This document shows, piece after piece, positions 12,961 to 18,702 of a DNA stretch of 19,529 nucleotides (the first letter of the stretch is position 1; each line of letters begins with the position of its first letter). A program made the translations under genes and the position numbers. The stretch spans positions 1 to 19,529 of the forward strand of contig JBAYMJ010000023.1 in assembly GCA_041663565.1 (NCBI GenBank), read 5' to 3'. The stretch comes from CAINOH01 sp041663565. Its GTDB lineage: Archaea; Micrarchaeota; Micrarchaeia; Norongarragalinales; CAINOH01. The notes under the pieces were generated by a model, which saw only the letters and a list, made by a program, of their open reading frames with translations, ran no database searches and was not told where the DNA came from.

Positions 12961-13767
12961 TCACATGTAAAGCTTTTCGGTACCAAGCTTGTCAACCGCG
13001 TCCTTGGTCCAGAGCGTGAGCCTTCCAGCGTCGCCACCAGGGCAGAGGAGTTCAACGGTGAGCTTCTCAACGGGCACGACGTCCACTCCGGGCAGGTTGC
13101 GTGCAGCCTTCCAGATGCCGCTGTCCTTGCCGATGACTATGAGCACCGAGCTGGGCGTGCGGTAACCGCCGCGGCGCAGCCTGGCGCGGCCGCTTCTCAT
13201 CGTGCGTGCTTTGTGCGCGCGCTCGATGTCGGCCTCGAAGCCCAGCGCGACAAGCGCGGACTTGGCTTCCTTGGCCTTCTTGAGCTGCTCGATTGAAGCG
13301 TCAATGATGATTGGGAATGCAGTTGAGTCCGCGAACTTGTGGCCGCGCTTGACTACGAGCTCCTTCACGCCAGTTGCCGCGATTGCGCTGCGGAGCGCGA
13401 AGTTCTTCTCCTTGATGTTGATGCGCTCGCGGATTATCTTCTGGACCTTGGGCGGGTGCGCGCGCGTCCCGTGGGTCGCGCTTGGCACGGTCAATACGCG
13501 GCCGCTGCGTCCACCCGGAATCTTTACGCGGGGGACCCTTGAGCGGCCGGTGTTGATGGTCTGGCGCCACGCGTGCCTGCGGCCGTAGTACTCGGCGGTG
13601 TAATTGCGTCCTGCCATCGGGTAGTTTCCCTTGGGCTGGTATGAAAACGAGCGCTCGGAGTGGAACGCGCGGCGGATGAGGTCGGGCCTGTACGCCTCGG
13701 CGAACTGTGCCGGGAGCGCTACTTCCGCGCCCTTCTTCCCGTCGATTGCAACAACCTGAGCTTTCAT
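12961..13767 (-). CDS. rpl4: 50S ribosomal protein L4
   Basis: Large-subunit protein uL4, archaeal form (268 residues). Its long loop reaches into the exit tunnel: NYTAEYYGRRHAWRQTINTGRSRVPRVKIPGGRSGRVLTVPSATHGTRAHPPKVQK at about 54-110. The C-terminal globular part includes MRSGRARLRRGGYRTPSSVLIVIGKDSGIWKAARNLPGVDVVPVEKLTVELLCPGGDAGRLTLWTKDAV. ATG at 13767 has GTGAT five nt upstream. Bacterial L4 represses its own operon; nothing in this leader shows that here. Confidence 0.97.
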   Translation of the reverse strand: MKAQVVAIDGKKGAEVALPAQFAEAYRPDLIRRAFHSERSFSYQPKGNYPMAGRNYTAEYYGRRHAWRQTINTGRSRVPRVKIPGGRSGRVLTVPSATHGTRAHPPKVQKIIRERINIKEKNFALRSAIAATGVKELVVKRGHKFADSTAFPIIIDASIEQLKKAKEAKSALVALGFEADIERAHKARTMRSGRARLRRGGYRTPSSVLIVIGKDSGIWKAARNLPGVDVVPVEKLTVELLCPGGDAGRLTLWTKDAVDKLGTEKLYM

Positions 13768-13786
13768 CTGTAATCACGTAAAAAAA

Positions 13787-14758
13787 TTATCCCTGCTTCG
13801 ACTCCTTGCCGATTTCCTTTATGACCGGCTTCTTCGTGGCGCGCCCGAGCACGGACTTGCGCAGGAGGATTGCGCGCTTTTTCGGTCCGGGGACGCTGCC
13901 GTCTATGAGTATGTATGGCGACTTGACCAGGCCGTAGTGCGCAAACCCGTCAACTGGGAGGATTTGCTTTGCGTCCTGCGAAATCATCATCACGCGCTTT
14001 GCCTTGTCAACCCTGCGGTGGAAGCCCATGCCTCCTGCGCGGGGGATGGTGTACATGACCTTGGCCTGGGTCTCGGGGCCGATTGAGCCTCCGTGGCGCC
14101 TTGCCTTGGTTGACTTGTGAGTGTTGAGTGCGACGCCGTAGCGCTTGACAACTCCCTGCCAGCCCTTGCCAGTTGTGACTGCGATTGCGTCAAGGTACTC
14201 GCCTTCGGAGAGGATGTCGGAGATTGCAAGCTCCTTTCCGAGGATTCCCTTTGCGTACTCGATTTTTGCCTTCACGTCGGCACCGCCGATTGGCGCCTCG
14301 AATATCTCGGGGGTCTTCTTGCCAAGTCCCGTCTTTTCGGGGACTGTAATCATCTTGATGCGGACGTCAACTGCCTGTGCTGCGAACTTGTCTAGGCTTG
14401 AAAGGTCGGACTTCTTGGAGGGGGTAATCGTGCGGTTTGCGTTCTTGGGCGCGGTTGCCGAGGTTACCTCGGTGAGGACCTTGAGCCCAAGGTTGGTGTT
14501 TCCAAGAAGAGTTATTGAATAGACGAAGAGCGGCGGGACCTCGATTACGGTGACCGGCACGACTATGTCCTGGCCCTTGGTGGGCGAGTCCGCGTCGTCG
14601 GTGTAGAGGATGCTGGTCATTCCCACCTTGTAGCCCAGGAGGGCTTCAGGGAGGACCTTCCCGTGGTTTGCCCAGCCTGCCACGCGCGGTACCATGCGCT
14701 TTGCGCGGCGCCTGTGCCAGACGGCCTGCGAGCCGCGTCTTGAAGTGCGTACACCCAT
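13787..14758 (-). CDS. rpl3: 50S ribosomal protein L3
   Basis: Large-subunit protein uL3, reaching to the peptidyl-transferase centre. The 323-residue product begins with a basic arm MGVRTSRRGSQAVWHRRRAKRMVPRV, followed by ALLGYKVGMTSILYTDD. The centre holds VTTGKGWQGVVKRYGVALNTHKSTKARRHGGSIGP, with the family W-finger region, and PRAGGMGFHRRVDKAKRVM. A C-terminal barrel ends in PGPKKRAILLRKSV. ATG at 14758 has TTGAT five nt upstream. First ribosomal gene of the S10 cluster; rpo12 lies 52 nt upstream on the same strand. Confidence 0.97.
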   Translation of the reverse strand: MGVRTSRRGSQAVWHRRRAKRMVPRVAGWANHGKVLPEALLGYKVGMTSILYTDDADSPTKGQDIVVPVTVIEVPPLFVYSITLLGNTNLGLKVLTEVTSATAPKNANRTITPSKKSDLSSLDKFAAQAVDVRIKMITVPEKTGLGKKTPEIFEAPIGGADVKAKIEYAKGILGKELAISDILSEGEYLDAIAVTTGKGWQGVVKRYGVALNTHKSTKARRHGGSIGPETQAKVMYTIPRAGGMGFHRRVDKAKRVMMISQDAKQILPVDGFAHYGLVKSPYILIDGSVPGPKKRAILLRKSVLGRATKKPVIKEIGKESKQG

Positions 14759-14810
14759 ATGGAATCAACTGTCTAATAGCAAAATGTTTTTTTGAAAGCA
14801 TGAAATGGAG

Positions 14811-14936
14811 CTATACCGCCTTGAGCTTGCGCGCAATCGGCGGGGTCGTCTTGAAGAAGACCTTGCTTCCGCAGTACGGGCAGCGGATGAACTCGATGTT
14901 GTCGAACTGCTTCCCGCACTTCATGCACTTGTACAT
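14811..14936 (-). CDS. rpo12: DNA-directed RNA polymerase subunit Rpo12 (RpoP, Rpb12-like)
   Basis: Smallest zinc-ribbon subunit of archaeal RNA polymerase, homologous to eukaryotic Rpb12. The 41-residue product has MYKCMKCGKQF, then RCPYCGSKVFFK, giving the four zinc cysteines C4, C7, C19 and C22, and ends PPIARKLKAV, as in family members (about 45-48 residues). ATG at 14936 gives exactly the expected N-terminus. In many Archaea this gene sits beside L37Ae; here its upstream neighbour is a small membrane protein 18 nt away and its downstream neighbour is L3. It is therefore likely expressed with the ribosomal cluster. Confidence 0.92.
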   Translation of the reverse strand: MYKCMKCGKQFDNIEFIRCPYCGSKVFFKTTPPIARKLKAV

Positions 14937-14954
14937 TTTTGTTCACTCTTTCCG

Positions 14955-15182
14955 TCAGAATTCCCGGAACGCGACGAGGACAATGGCCCACACGACGAGG
15001 TTTGCCGCCAGTTGCCAGCTTGATGAAAGCAGCAGCAGTAAAGCGCCGAGTTCAGCCGCAAACAGCGCCAGCCACTTGGGCCGGACAACCATCTTTTCGC
15101 CTACCTTCGATTGAAAGTATGCGTACGGGATGCCGAATGCCAGAAGCATTGCCGAAAAGTCAATTGGGACCGACGAGACCAT
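14955..15182 (-). CDS. Small membrane protein of unknown function (about three TM helices)
   Basis: A 75-residue product dominated by hydrophobic segments: about 7-23 (IDFSAMLLAFGIPYAYF), 37-56 (WLALFAAELGALLLLLSSSW) and 57-72 (QLAANLVVWAIVLVAF), with a short charged loop SKVGEKMVVRPK between the first two. No family is recognised. ATG at 15182 is preceded by AAGGTCG. It is placed 18 nt ahead of rpo12 and downstream of a good TATA candidate (15251-15262), so it seems to be the first gene of the ribosomal transcript. No signal peptide is obvious. Confidence 0.7.
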   Translation of the reverse strand: MVSSVPIDFSAMLLAFGIPYAYFQSKVGEKMVVRPKWLALFAAELGALLLLLSSSWQLAANLVVWAIVLVAFREF

Positions 15183-15250
15183 ATCTAGCGACCTTGAATC
15201 CTGCCGCGTCCCCCTTGATTGTTCAAACGGTTTACTTATCGTGCAATAGC

Positions 15251-15268
15251 AATATTAAAAGCCTTTCG
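15251..15268 (-). promoter_or_regulatory. BRE/TATA promoter candidate for the rpo12-ribosomal transcript
   Basis: On the minus strand GCGAAAGG, a BRE-like purine stretch, is followed by CTTTTAATATT, a good archaeal TATA match. Transcription would begin near 15229, giving a leader of about 45 nt before the ATG at 15182. It is the best promoter candidate for the small membrane gene, rpo12 and the S10 genes beyond. The spacer 15183-15393 holds no other convincing feature; an AT-rich near-palindrome (TTTTTAAAAA, 15329-15338) lies further up. Confidence 0.5.
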
Positions 15269-15393
15269 CTCAAAAGGGCCGAATTTATGCCAAAATCAAT
15301 CCGGCAAAAGCAGAAAGCAATCACATTTTTAAAAATAAGGAAAAATATGGATTATTTCGGCAATCCGAGGACGGGCAAAGCTTCTGCTTGTCC

Positions 15394-15741
15394 CTATATT
15401 CCCGTGCCGATTATCATTATGGTAAGGAGCGAGAACGCCGCGCCGTATTCCAGCCTCAGCTCGAACACCTTGGTGTAGACTACTGCAAGGCCGATTATCA
15501 GGACGTAGATTGCCGGAAAGCCGAGGCCGACCAGGAACGGGAGCAGGAAGTAGAGGGCTGCGGCGTAGAATACCATGTGGGCTGCTGACTTCAACGGATT
15601 ATACAGGAAGAAAAGCGATACCGGCAGGAAGTCCCAGGGCAGCATGCCGCCCCTGTCCATGGTGTAGAAGGCGTACGCTGCTATCGCAATCGCCGCCACC
15701 AGGGCGGTGTCGCTGCCGAGGAACGTAATCACATCCACCAT
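15394..15741 (-). CDS. Membrane protein of unknown function (about four TM helices)
   Basis: A 115-residue, highly hydrophobic product. Probable membrane segments are about 12-27, 37-50, 55-73, 75-91 and possibly 101-115; loops hold TMDRGGMLPWD and YNPLKSAAH. No family is recognised. ATG at 15741 is preceded by TTTAGGTC; the codons after it are MVDVITFLGSD. It lies alone between the pyrimidine-rich end of the dUTPase gene and the 211-nt spacer before the next gene. Codon use and direction match its neighbours. A transport or membrane-scaffold role would be a guess. Confidence 0.7.
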   Translation of the reverse strand: MVDVITFLGSDTALVAAIAIAAYAFYTMDRGGMLPWDFLPVSLFFLYNPLKSAAHMVFYAAALYFLLPFLVGLGFPAIYVLIIGLAVVYTKVFELRLEYGAAFSLLTIMIIGTGI

Positions 15742-15756
15742 AGGCCAGACCTAAAT

Positions 15757-15778
15757 GTTACTACTAATTAGTGACAAC
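15757..15778. promoter_or_regulatory. Palindrome upstream of the four-TM membrane gene
   Basis: A perfect 10-bp palindrome ACTAATTAGT (15763-15772) is flanked symmetrically, three nt out on each side, by GTT and AAC. It lies 16-37 nt upstream of the ATG at 15741, the expected promoter-start region. It may be an operator, or the AT core may double as promoter. Confidence 0.35.
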
Positions 15779-15922
15779 TAGGGTTTATTAGGGTTTTGGG
15801 GATTAAAAAGACGGAAAAATGAGAGGAAAAGGATAGGGGAAAAAGGAGGGAAAAATGAGGAGAAAGAAGAATGAAAACAAGGGGGAAACCGAAGAGGATT
15901 CCGCTGTCCCCCGAAACGCCAC
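15779..15922 (-). terminator. Pyrimidine-rich 3' region after the dUTPase gene
   Basis: On the minus strand the sequence just after the dUTPase stop is nearly all C and T, with repeated T4-T5 runs, for about 94 nt (15805-15898, with only 8 positions breaking the pattern). U-rich runs terminate archaeal RNA polymerase, so this is the probable end of the NAD kinase-dUTPase transcript. On the plus strand it is a polypurine tract preceded by three G-runs (15781-15783, 15791-15793, 15798-15801). Confidence 0.45.
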
Positions 15923-16429
15923 TCAAAGGTTCTCCTTGTGGTGCATCCCCTTGTACAGGTGCGCCGTCGCCTCGCCAAGCGGAAAGAAGGCGATTTGTGC
16001 TACCTTGGCGCGCTTCTTTATTCTCGCGCCGTGCGGGTTGTGGACAATCAATACGGACTCGCCGCGGCCTTCGTACCCGGGGTCCCAGTAGCCGTTGTAA
16101 AGGTCGATTCCGCAGCGCGAGAGCGAGGAGCGGCAGAAAGTTACGCCAACCAAGTCAGCGGGAATCTTCACTGCCTCGGCGTACTGGACCTTGTAAATGC
16201 CCGGAGCCAAGTCCGCCCAGCCGTCCGCGTCGAAGGGCACTTCCTCGGTTTTTGAGATTACGCGCTGCGAATTGTCAAAGTCAACTGCGCCCTTGCTCAC
16301 TATCTTGAACACTTTTGCCACGGTCAAATCAAATGACGCGGGCTGGAGCTGCTTTTCCAAGTCAAGGTAGTCGTAGACCAGCCTTTCCTTTTCGATTAGT
16401 GTGCGCATCTGCGCGGAGTTGAGGACCAT
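15923..16429 (-). CDS. dUTP diphosphatase, archaeal dCTP deaminase/dUTPase family
   Basis: Probably hydrolyses dUTP to dUMP and pyrophosphate, keeping uracil out of DNA and feeding dTMP synthesis; a dCTP deaminase-like role is the alternative. The 168-residue product has the archaeal family layout: a LxxxQLQPASFDLTVAKVF segment at about 24-41, DFDNSQRVISKTEE, the substrate-binding CRSSLSRCGIDL (99-110) and DPGYEGRGESVLIVHNPHG (116-134). The glutamate that is catalytic in bacterial dCTP deaminase seems replaced by isoleucine (I128), favouring dUTPase. ATG at 16429 follows AGGTGA by about 10 nt. It lies 63 nt after the NAD kinase gene and probably shares its mRNA. Confidence 0.8.
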   Translation of the reverse strand: MVLNSAQMRTLIEKERLVYDYLDLEKQLQPASFDLTVAKVFKIVSKGAVDFDNSQRVISKTEEVPFDADGWADLAPGIYKVQYAEAVKIPADLVGVTFCRSSLSRCGIDLYNGYWDPGYEGRGESVLIVHNPHGARIKKRAKVAQIAFFPLGEATAHLYKGMHHKENL

Positions 16430-16492
16430 AAAAACGGTTTCACCTTGGAAAACAAAAACCAATACTTGGTTTGACCATCAAACAATAATAAC

Positions 16493-17260
16493 TCAAACGA
16501 TGAACTTAGCCGTCCCTTTTGATTTTCTCACAAAAAACTCGTCTCCCTGCGAGAGCTTGGCAAAGCGCGGGAGGTTGTCGACAAAGAGAAGCCCTTTCGT
16601 GCGCGTGACGACCCCGCGCAGCACGAACTTGTCCAGGTCCTTTGTGACTATGGCGGGCTTCTGGGCGAATTTGGGGTTGTTCTGGATTATGCCGATGCCC
16701 TTCCCGAAGGTCTTTCCCCCGCTTACGGAGTAATAGTACCCGGTTGAGCCGTAGGGCGTGCTTACGATTACGCCGTCGGAGACGCAGTCCTTCTGGAACA
16801 CCTTGCCATTAAGATAGAGGTCGAAGCGCACGGCCTGCATCGGGTTCAAATTGTGGAGCTGGACTTCGTTGAGCGCCTCTGCGGTGAAGCTCTTTCCGCC
16901 CGCATTGGTTGAGGCCACCAGCTTGATTTCCTCGATAATCTTGTAGTCGCCTTCGATGGCGCGGTCAAGGAGCTCCTCGAAGCAGTCGGCGCAGAGCTGC
17001 ACCCCGCTCCTGCGGGGGATGTCTATGTTCTTCGCCATCGGGCCGCACGCGGGGCACACGTCCCAGTCGCGCACGCACATCTTGGGCACGCCCGGGTAGA
17101 GGTGCTCGGTCTTGAGCGTGGTGCCGTCGCCGCCGTAGGATATCACCGCGTCAGGGTTCCTGGTGACCTGCACCAGCCCCTTTGACCTGAGGAAATCGCG
17201 GAAGTCCGGCGGCTCGTAGCCGATGACTGCGAACTTGCGTAGCTGCGGCATCTTTTGCAT
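16493..17260 (-). CDS. NAD kinase with inserted zinc-binding motif
   Basis: Phosphorylates NAD to NADP in the cytoplasm. The 255-residue product has the kinase signature GGDGT (43-47), the NE motif ALNEVQLHN (129-137) and the DGVIVSTPYGSTGYYYSVSGG block (162-182) of the diacylglycerol/NAD kinase fold. Between GGDGT and the NE motif lies an unusual segment with CPAC (69-72) and CADC (90-93), a likely zinc ribbon. The glycine-rich N-terminal Rossmann strand is short. ATG at 17260 fits a leaderless start, 26 nt after a TATA candidate; ATG at 17251 is possible. Divergent from the plus-strand gene at 17345. Confidence 0.85.
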   Translation of the reverse strand: MQKMPQLRKFAVIGYEPPDFRDFLRSKGLVQVTRNPDAVISYGGDGTTLKTEHLYPGVPKMCVRDWDVCPACGPMAKNIDIPRRSGVQLCADCFEELLDRAIEGDYKIIEEIKLVASTNAGGKSFTAEALNEVQLHNLNPMQAVRFDLYLNGKVFQKDCVSDGVIVSTPYGSTGYYYSVSGGKTFGKGIGIIQNNPKFAQKPAIVTKDLDKFVLRGVVTRTKGLLFVDNLPRFAKLSQGDEFFVRKSKGTAKFIV

Positions 17261-17282
17261 AGAGTAGTTTTACCAGCGCCAG

Positions 17283-17291
17283 TTATTAATC
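17283..17291 (-). promoter_or_regulatory. Candidate TATA box for the NAD kinase gene (leaderless)
   Basis: The minus strand reads ATTAATAAC, about 26 nt before the NAD kinase ATG at 17260, the distance expected if transcription starts at the start codon. No Shine-Dalgarno precedes that ATG, which agrees with a leaderless mRNA. Confidence 0.4.
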
Positions 17292-17315
17292 TTTGAAGGC
17301 CATAAGAATTTCCTG

Positions 17316-17326
17316 ATTATAATATA
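17316..17326 (+). promoter_or_regulatory. Candidate TATA box for the plus-strand hypothetical operon (leaderless)
   Basis: ATTATAATATA is centred about 24 nt before the ATG at 17345, so transcription would begin at or next to the start codon. No ribosome-binding site is seen. The divergent NAD kinase promoter candidate lies within 40 nt. Confidence 0.5.
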
Positions 17327-17344
17327 GTGGCAGTTGAGTGCGGC

Positions 17345-17785
17345 ATGGCTGACGTGGACGGGAAGACGGGAGACGAGGTCGAGGACAAGGCAAGCCAGAA
17401 GGTTGCCGCCTATTTTGCGCAGGAGCACGGCTTTTCGCTTGAACTTGCGCACGACGCTGCCGAATCCGCAAAGAAGCTCTGCGAGTCCCTGAACAGCTTC
17501 TCCTCCAACCAGTATTTTTCCCAGGCAACGGCGAAGAAGTGGTTCGAGCTTGCAATCAAGGCCGAGGCTTTGAAGTTCCGCACCGAGGCCGCGAACGCTA
17601 GGCTTGATGTAATCTCCGCCAAGGCAGAGACCAGCATCCTGCGCAAGGAAAAGCCGTCAGCGGACGCTCCTGCGGTCAAGGCAATCGGGATTGAGCTTGA
17701 GAAAATCCTCGAGGCGCTTGCCGCGGCAAACGACGAGGCCCAGGTGCTGCTGTCCAAGCTTTCCGAGGACATGAAGTCGCGTTAG
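17345..17785 (+). CDS. Alpha-helical hypothetical protein
   Basis: A 146-residue, strongly charged and alanine-rich product that would be almost entirely helical, with no membrane segment and no recognised domain. Stretches such as AAYFAQEHGFSLELAHDAAESAKKLCESL and AIKAEALKFRTEAANARLDVISAKAET suggest a helical bundle or coiled coil; a second helix pair VKAIGIELEKILEALAAANDEAQVLLSKLSEDM closes it. ATG at 17345 is chosen because it sits at leaderless distance from a TATA candidate; an upstream in-frame GTG lies at the box itself. Followed after 21 nt by another unrecognised gene, so the two form an operon. Confidence 0.7.
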   Translation: MADVDGKTGDEVEDKASQKVAAYFAQEHGFSLELAHDAAESAKKLCESLNSFSSNQYFSQATAKKWFELAIKAEALKFRTEAANARLDVISAKAETSILRKEKPSADAPAVKAIGIELEKILEALAAANDEAQVLLSKLSEDMKSR

Positions 17786-17806
17786 TCGTTGCAGGTGAAT
17801 GCCCAA

Positions 17807-18649
17807 ATGGTTGAAGCGCACGAACCCTTGCCGAAGCTTCACGTTTATGGCAGCCTGGGCGAGGCCTACACCGTGGACGCGCCGGCACGCCTTGCGGACA
17901 TCGCCAGGCAGGTTGACGAGATACGCTCGCCAGTGCACGTCGTCTATGACGGGAAGAAGCTGTACATAGGCACGAGAATAAACACTTCCGCGCTCGGGCA
18001 CGGAACGACCAGGAGCGAGCGTTACGCATTATTCACCGAACACGACCCCCTAAAGGCAAGCGTCAAGGACGCGATAATACGCCACTTCGGCGCAATCGGG
18101 CAGTTCAATGAAAATACAAGCCACTATAGCCTCAACGCAGCTGCAAAGGCCGGAGCCAAGCTGAAGGGCGCGTACTTCGACCTTGCGAACGCCACGCACG
18201 GCAAGGAATCCTACGTGGGCATAACGAGGGACGTCCCTTATGACAACGTCCCCCTTGGCGAGTTCGTCGAAAGCGTCAGGAACGCAAGGGGAGTGAAGTT
18301 GCGCGACGAAGCGGTAAGAAAAATCCTTGACGCGCCCGCAAAGGACACGGTGCACGCGTCGCTGAAGACAAGCAATGCGGCCGAAATCGTCGATGCGCTT
18401 GCGCAGGTGGCCCAGGCGCACATGAAGCAGAAGCCCGGCGAGCCTTTCGAGGCTGCGATGCCACGGATGCTCCTGGGCCCGAACAGGCCGCACAAGACGG
18501 TGAGCATAAACCCGGAACGGATGCTTTCGCCGATAAGCAGCATCACCCGCATAGACTTGGAGACGGGCGAGATGGTCGTGCCGAAGCCGCGGGAGGAAAA
18601 GCCGGTGCCGATGAAAAGGCCGGGCCTGTTCGGCTGGCTGAGAAAGTGA
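17807..18649 (+). CDS. Conserved-looking hypothetical protein, 280 residues
   Basis: No family is recognised. The product is soluble, with mixed strands and helices: KLHVYGSLGEAYTVDAPARLADIARQ, then VHVVYDGKKLYIGTRIN, then a part with a SHYSLNAAAKAGAKLKGAYFDLANATHG segment. A helical region at about 150-215 and a proline-rich, basic end (PKPREEKPVPMKRPGLFGWLRK) complete it. ATG at 17807 is preferred because GGTGA stands eight nt upstream; TTG 17789 and GTG 17795 in the same frame lie before or within that site. It follows the helical gene by 21 nt and is likely co-translated with it. Confidence 0.7.
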   Translation: MVEAHEPLPKLHVYGSLGEAYTVDAPARLADIARQVDEIRSPVHVVYDGKKLYIGTRINTSALGHGTTRSERYALFTEHDPLKASVKDAIIRHFGAIGQFNENTSHYSLNAAAKAGAKLKGAYFDLANATHGKESYVGITRDVPYDNVPLGEFVESVRNARGVKLRDEAVRKILDAPAKDTVHASLKTSNAAEIVDALAQVAQAHMKQKPGEPFEAAMPRMLLGPNRPHKTVSINPERMLSPISSITRIDLETGEMVVPKPREEKPVPMKRPGLFGWLRK

Positions 18650-18670
18650 ATCCTGCACCCGATTGCGCGC

Positions 18671-18680
18671 TTTTTTTATC
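18671..18680 (+). promoter_or_regulatory. Candidate T-rich TATA element for the ROK kinase gene (or terminator)
   Basis: TTTTTTTATC after GCGC lies about 27 nt before the ATG at 18703, the spacing of a leaderless promoter. The same T7 run would also serve as terminator for the preceding gene, which ends at 18649, so the two uses cannot be told apart. Confidence 0.35.
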
Positions 18681-18702
18681 CCACGCCGCAGTAACCAAGT
18701 GC

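Noticed and set aside
14939..15478. Plus-strand open frame, including a possible leaderless start at 15287 (MPKSIRQKQKAIT)
   Set aside because: A TATA-like sequence stands at the right distance, but the frame runs antisense into the clear membrane gene at 15394 and its second half is only that gene's shadow. No domain is visible.
15780..15801. TTAGGG-like telomeric repeats
   Set aside because: Only two or three imperfect units occur inside a purine-rich terminator region; a chromosome end in an archaeon is not supported.
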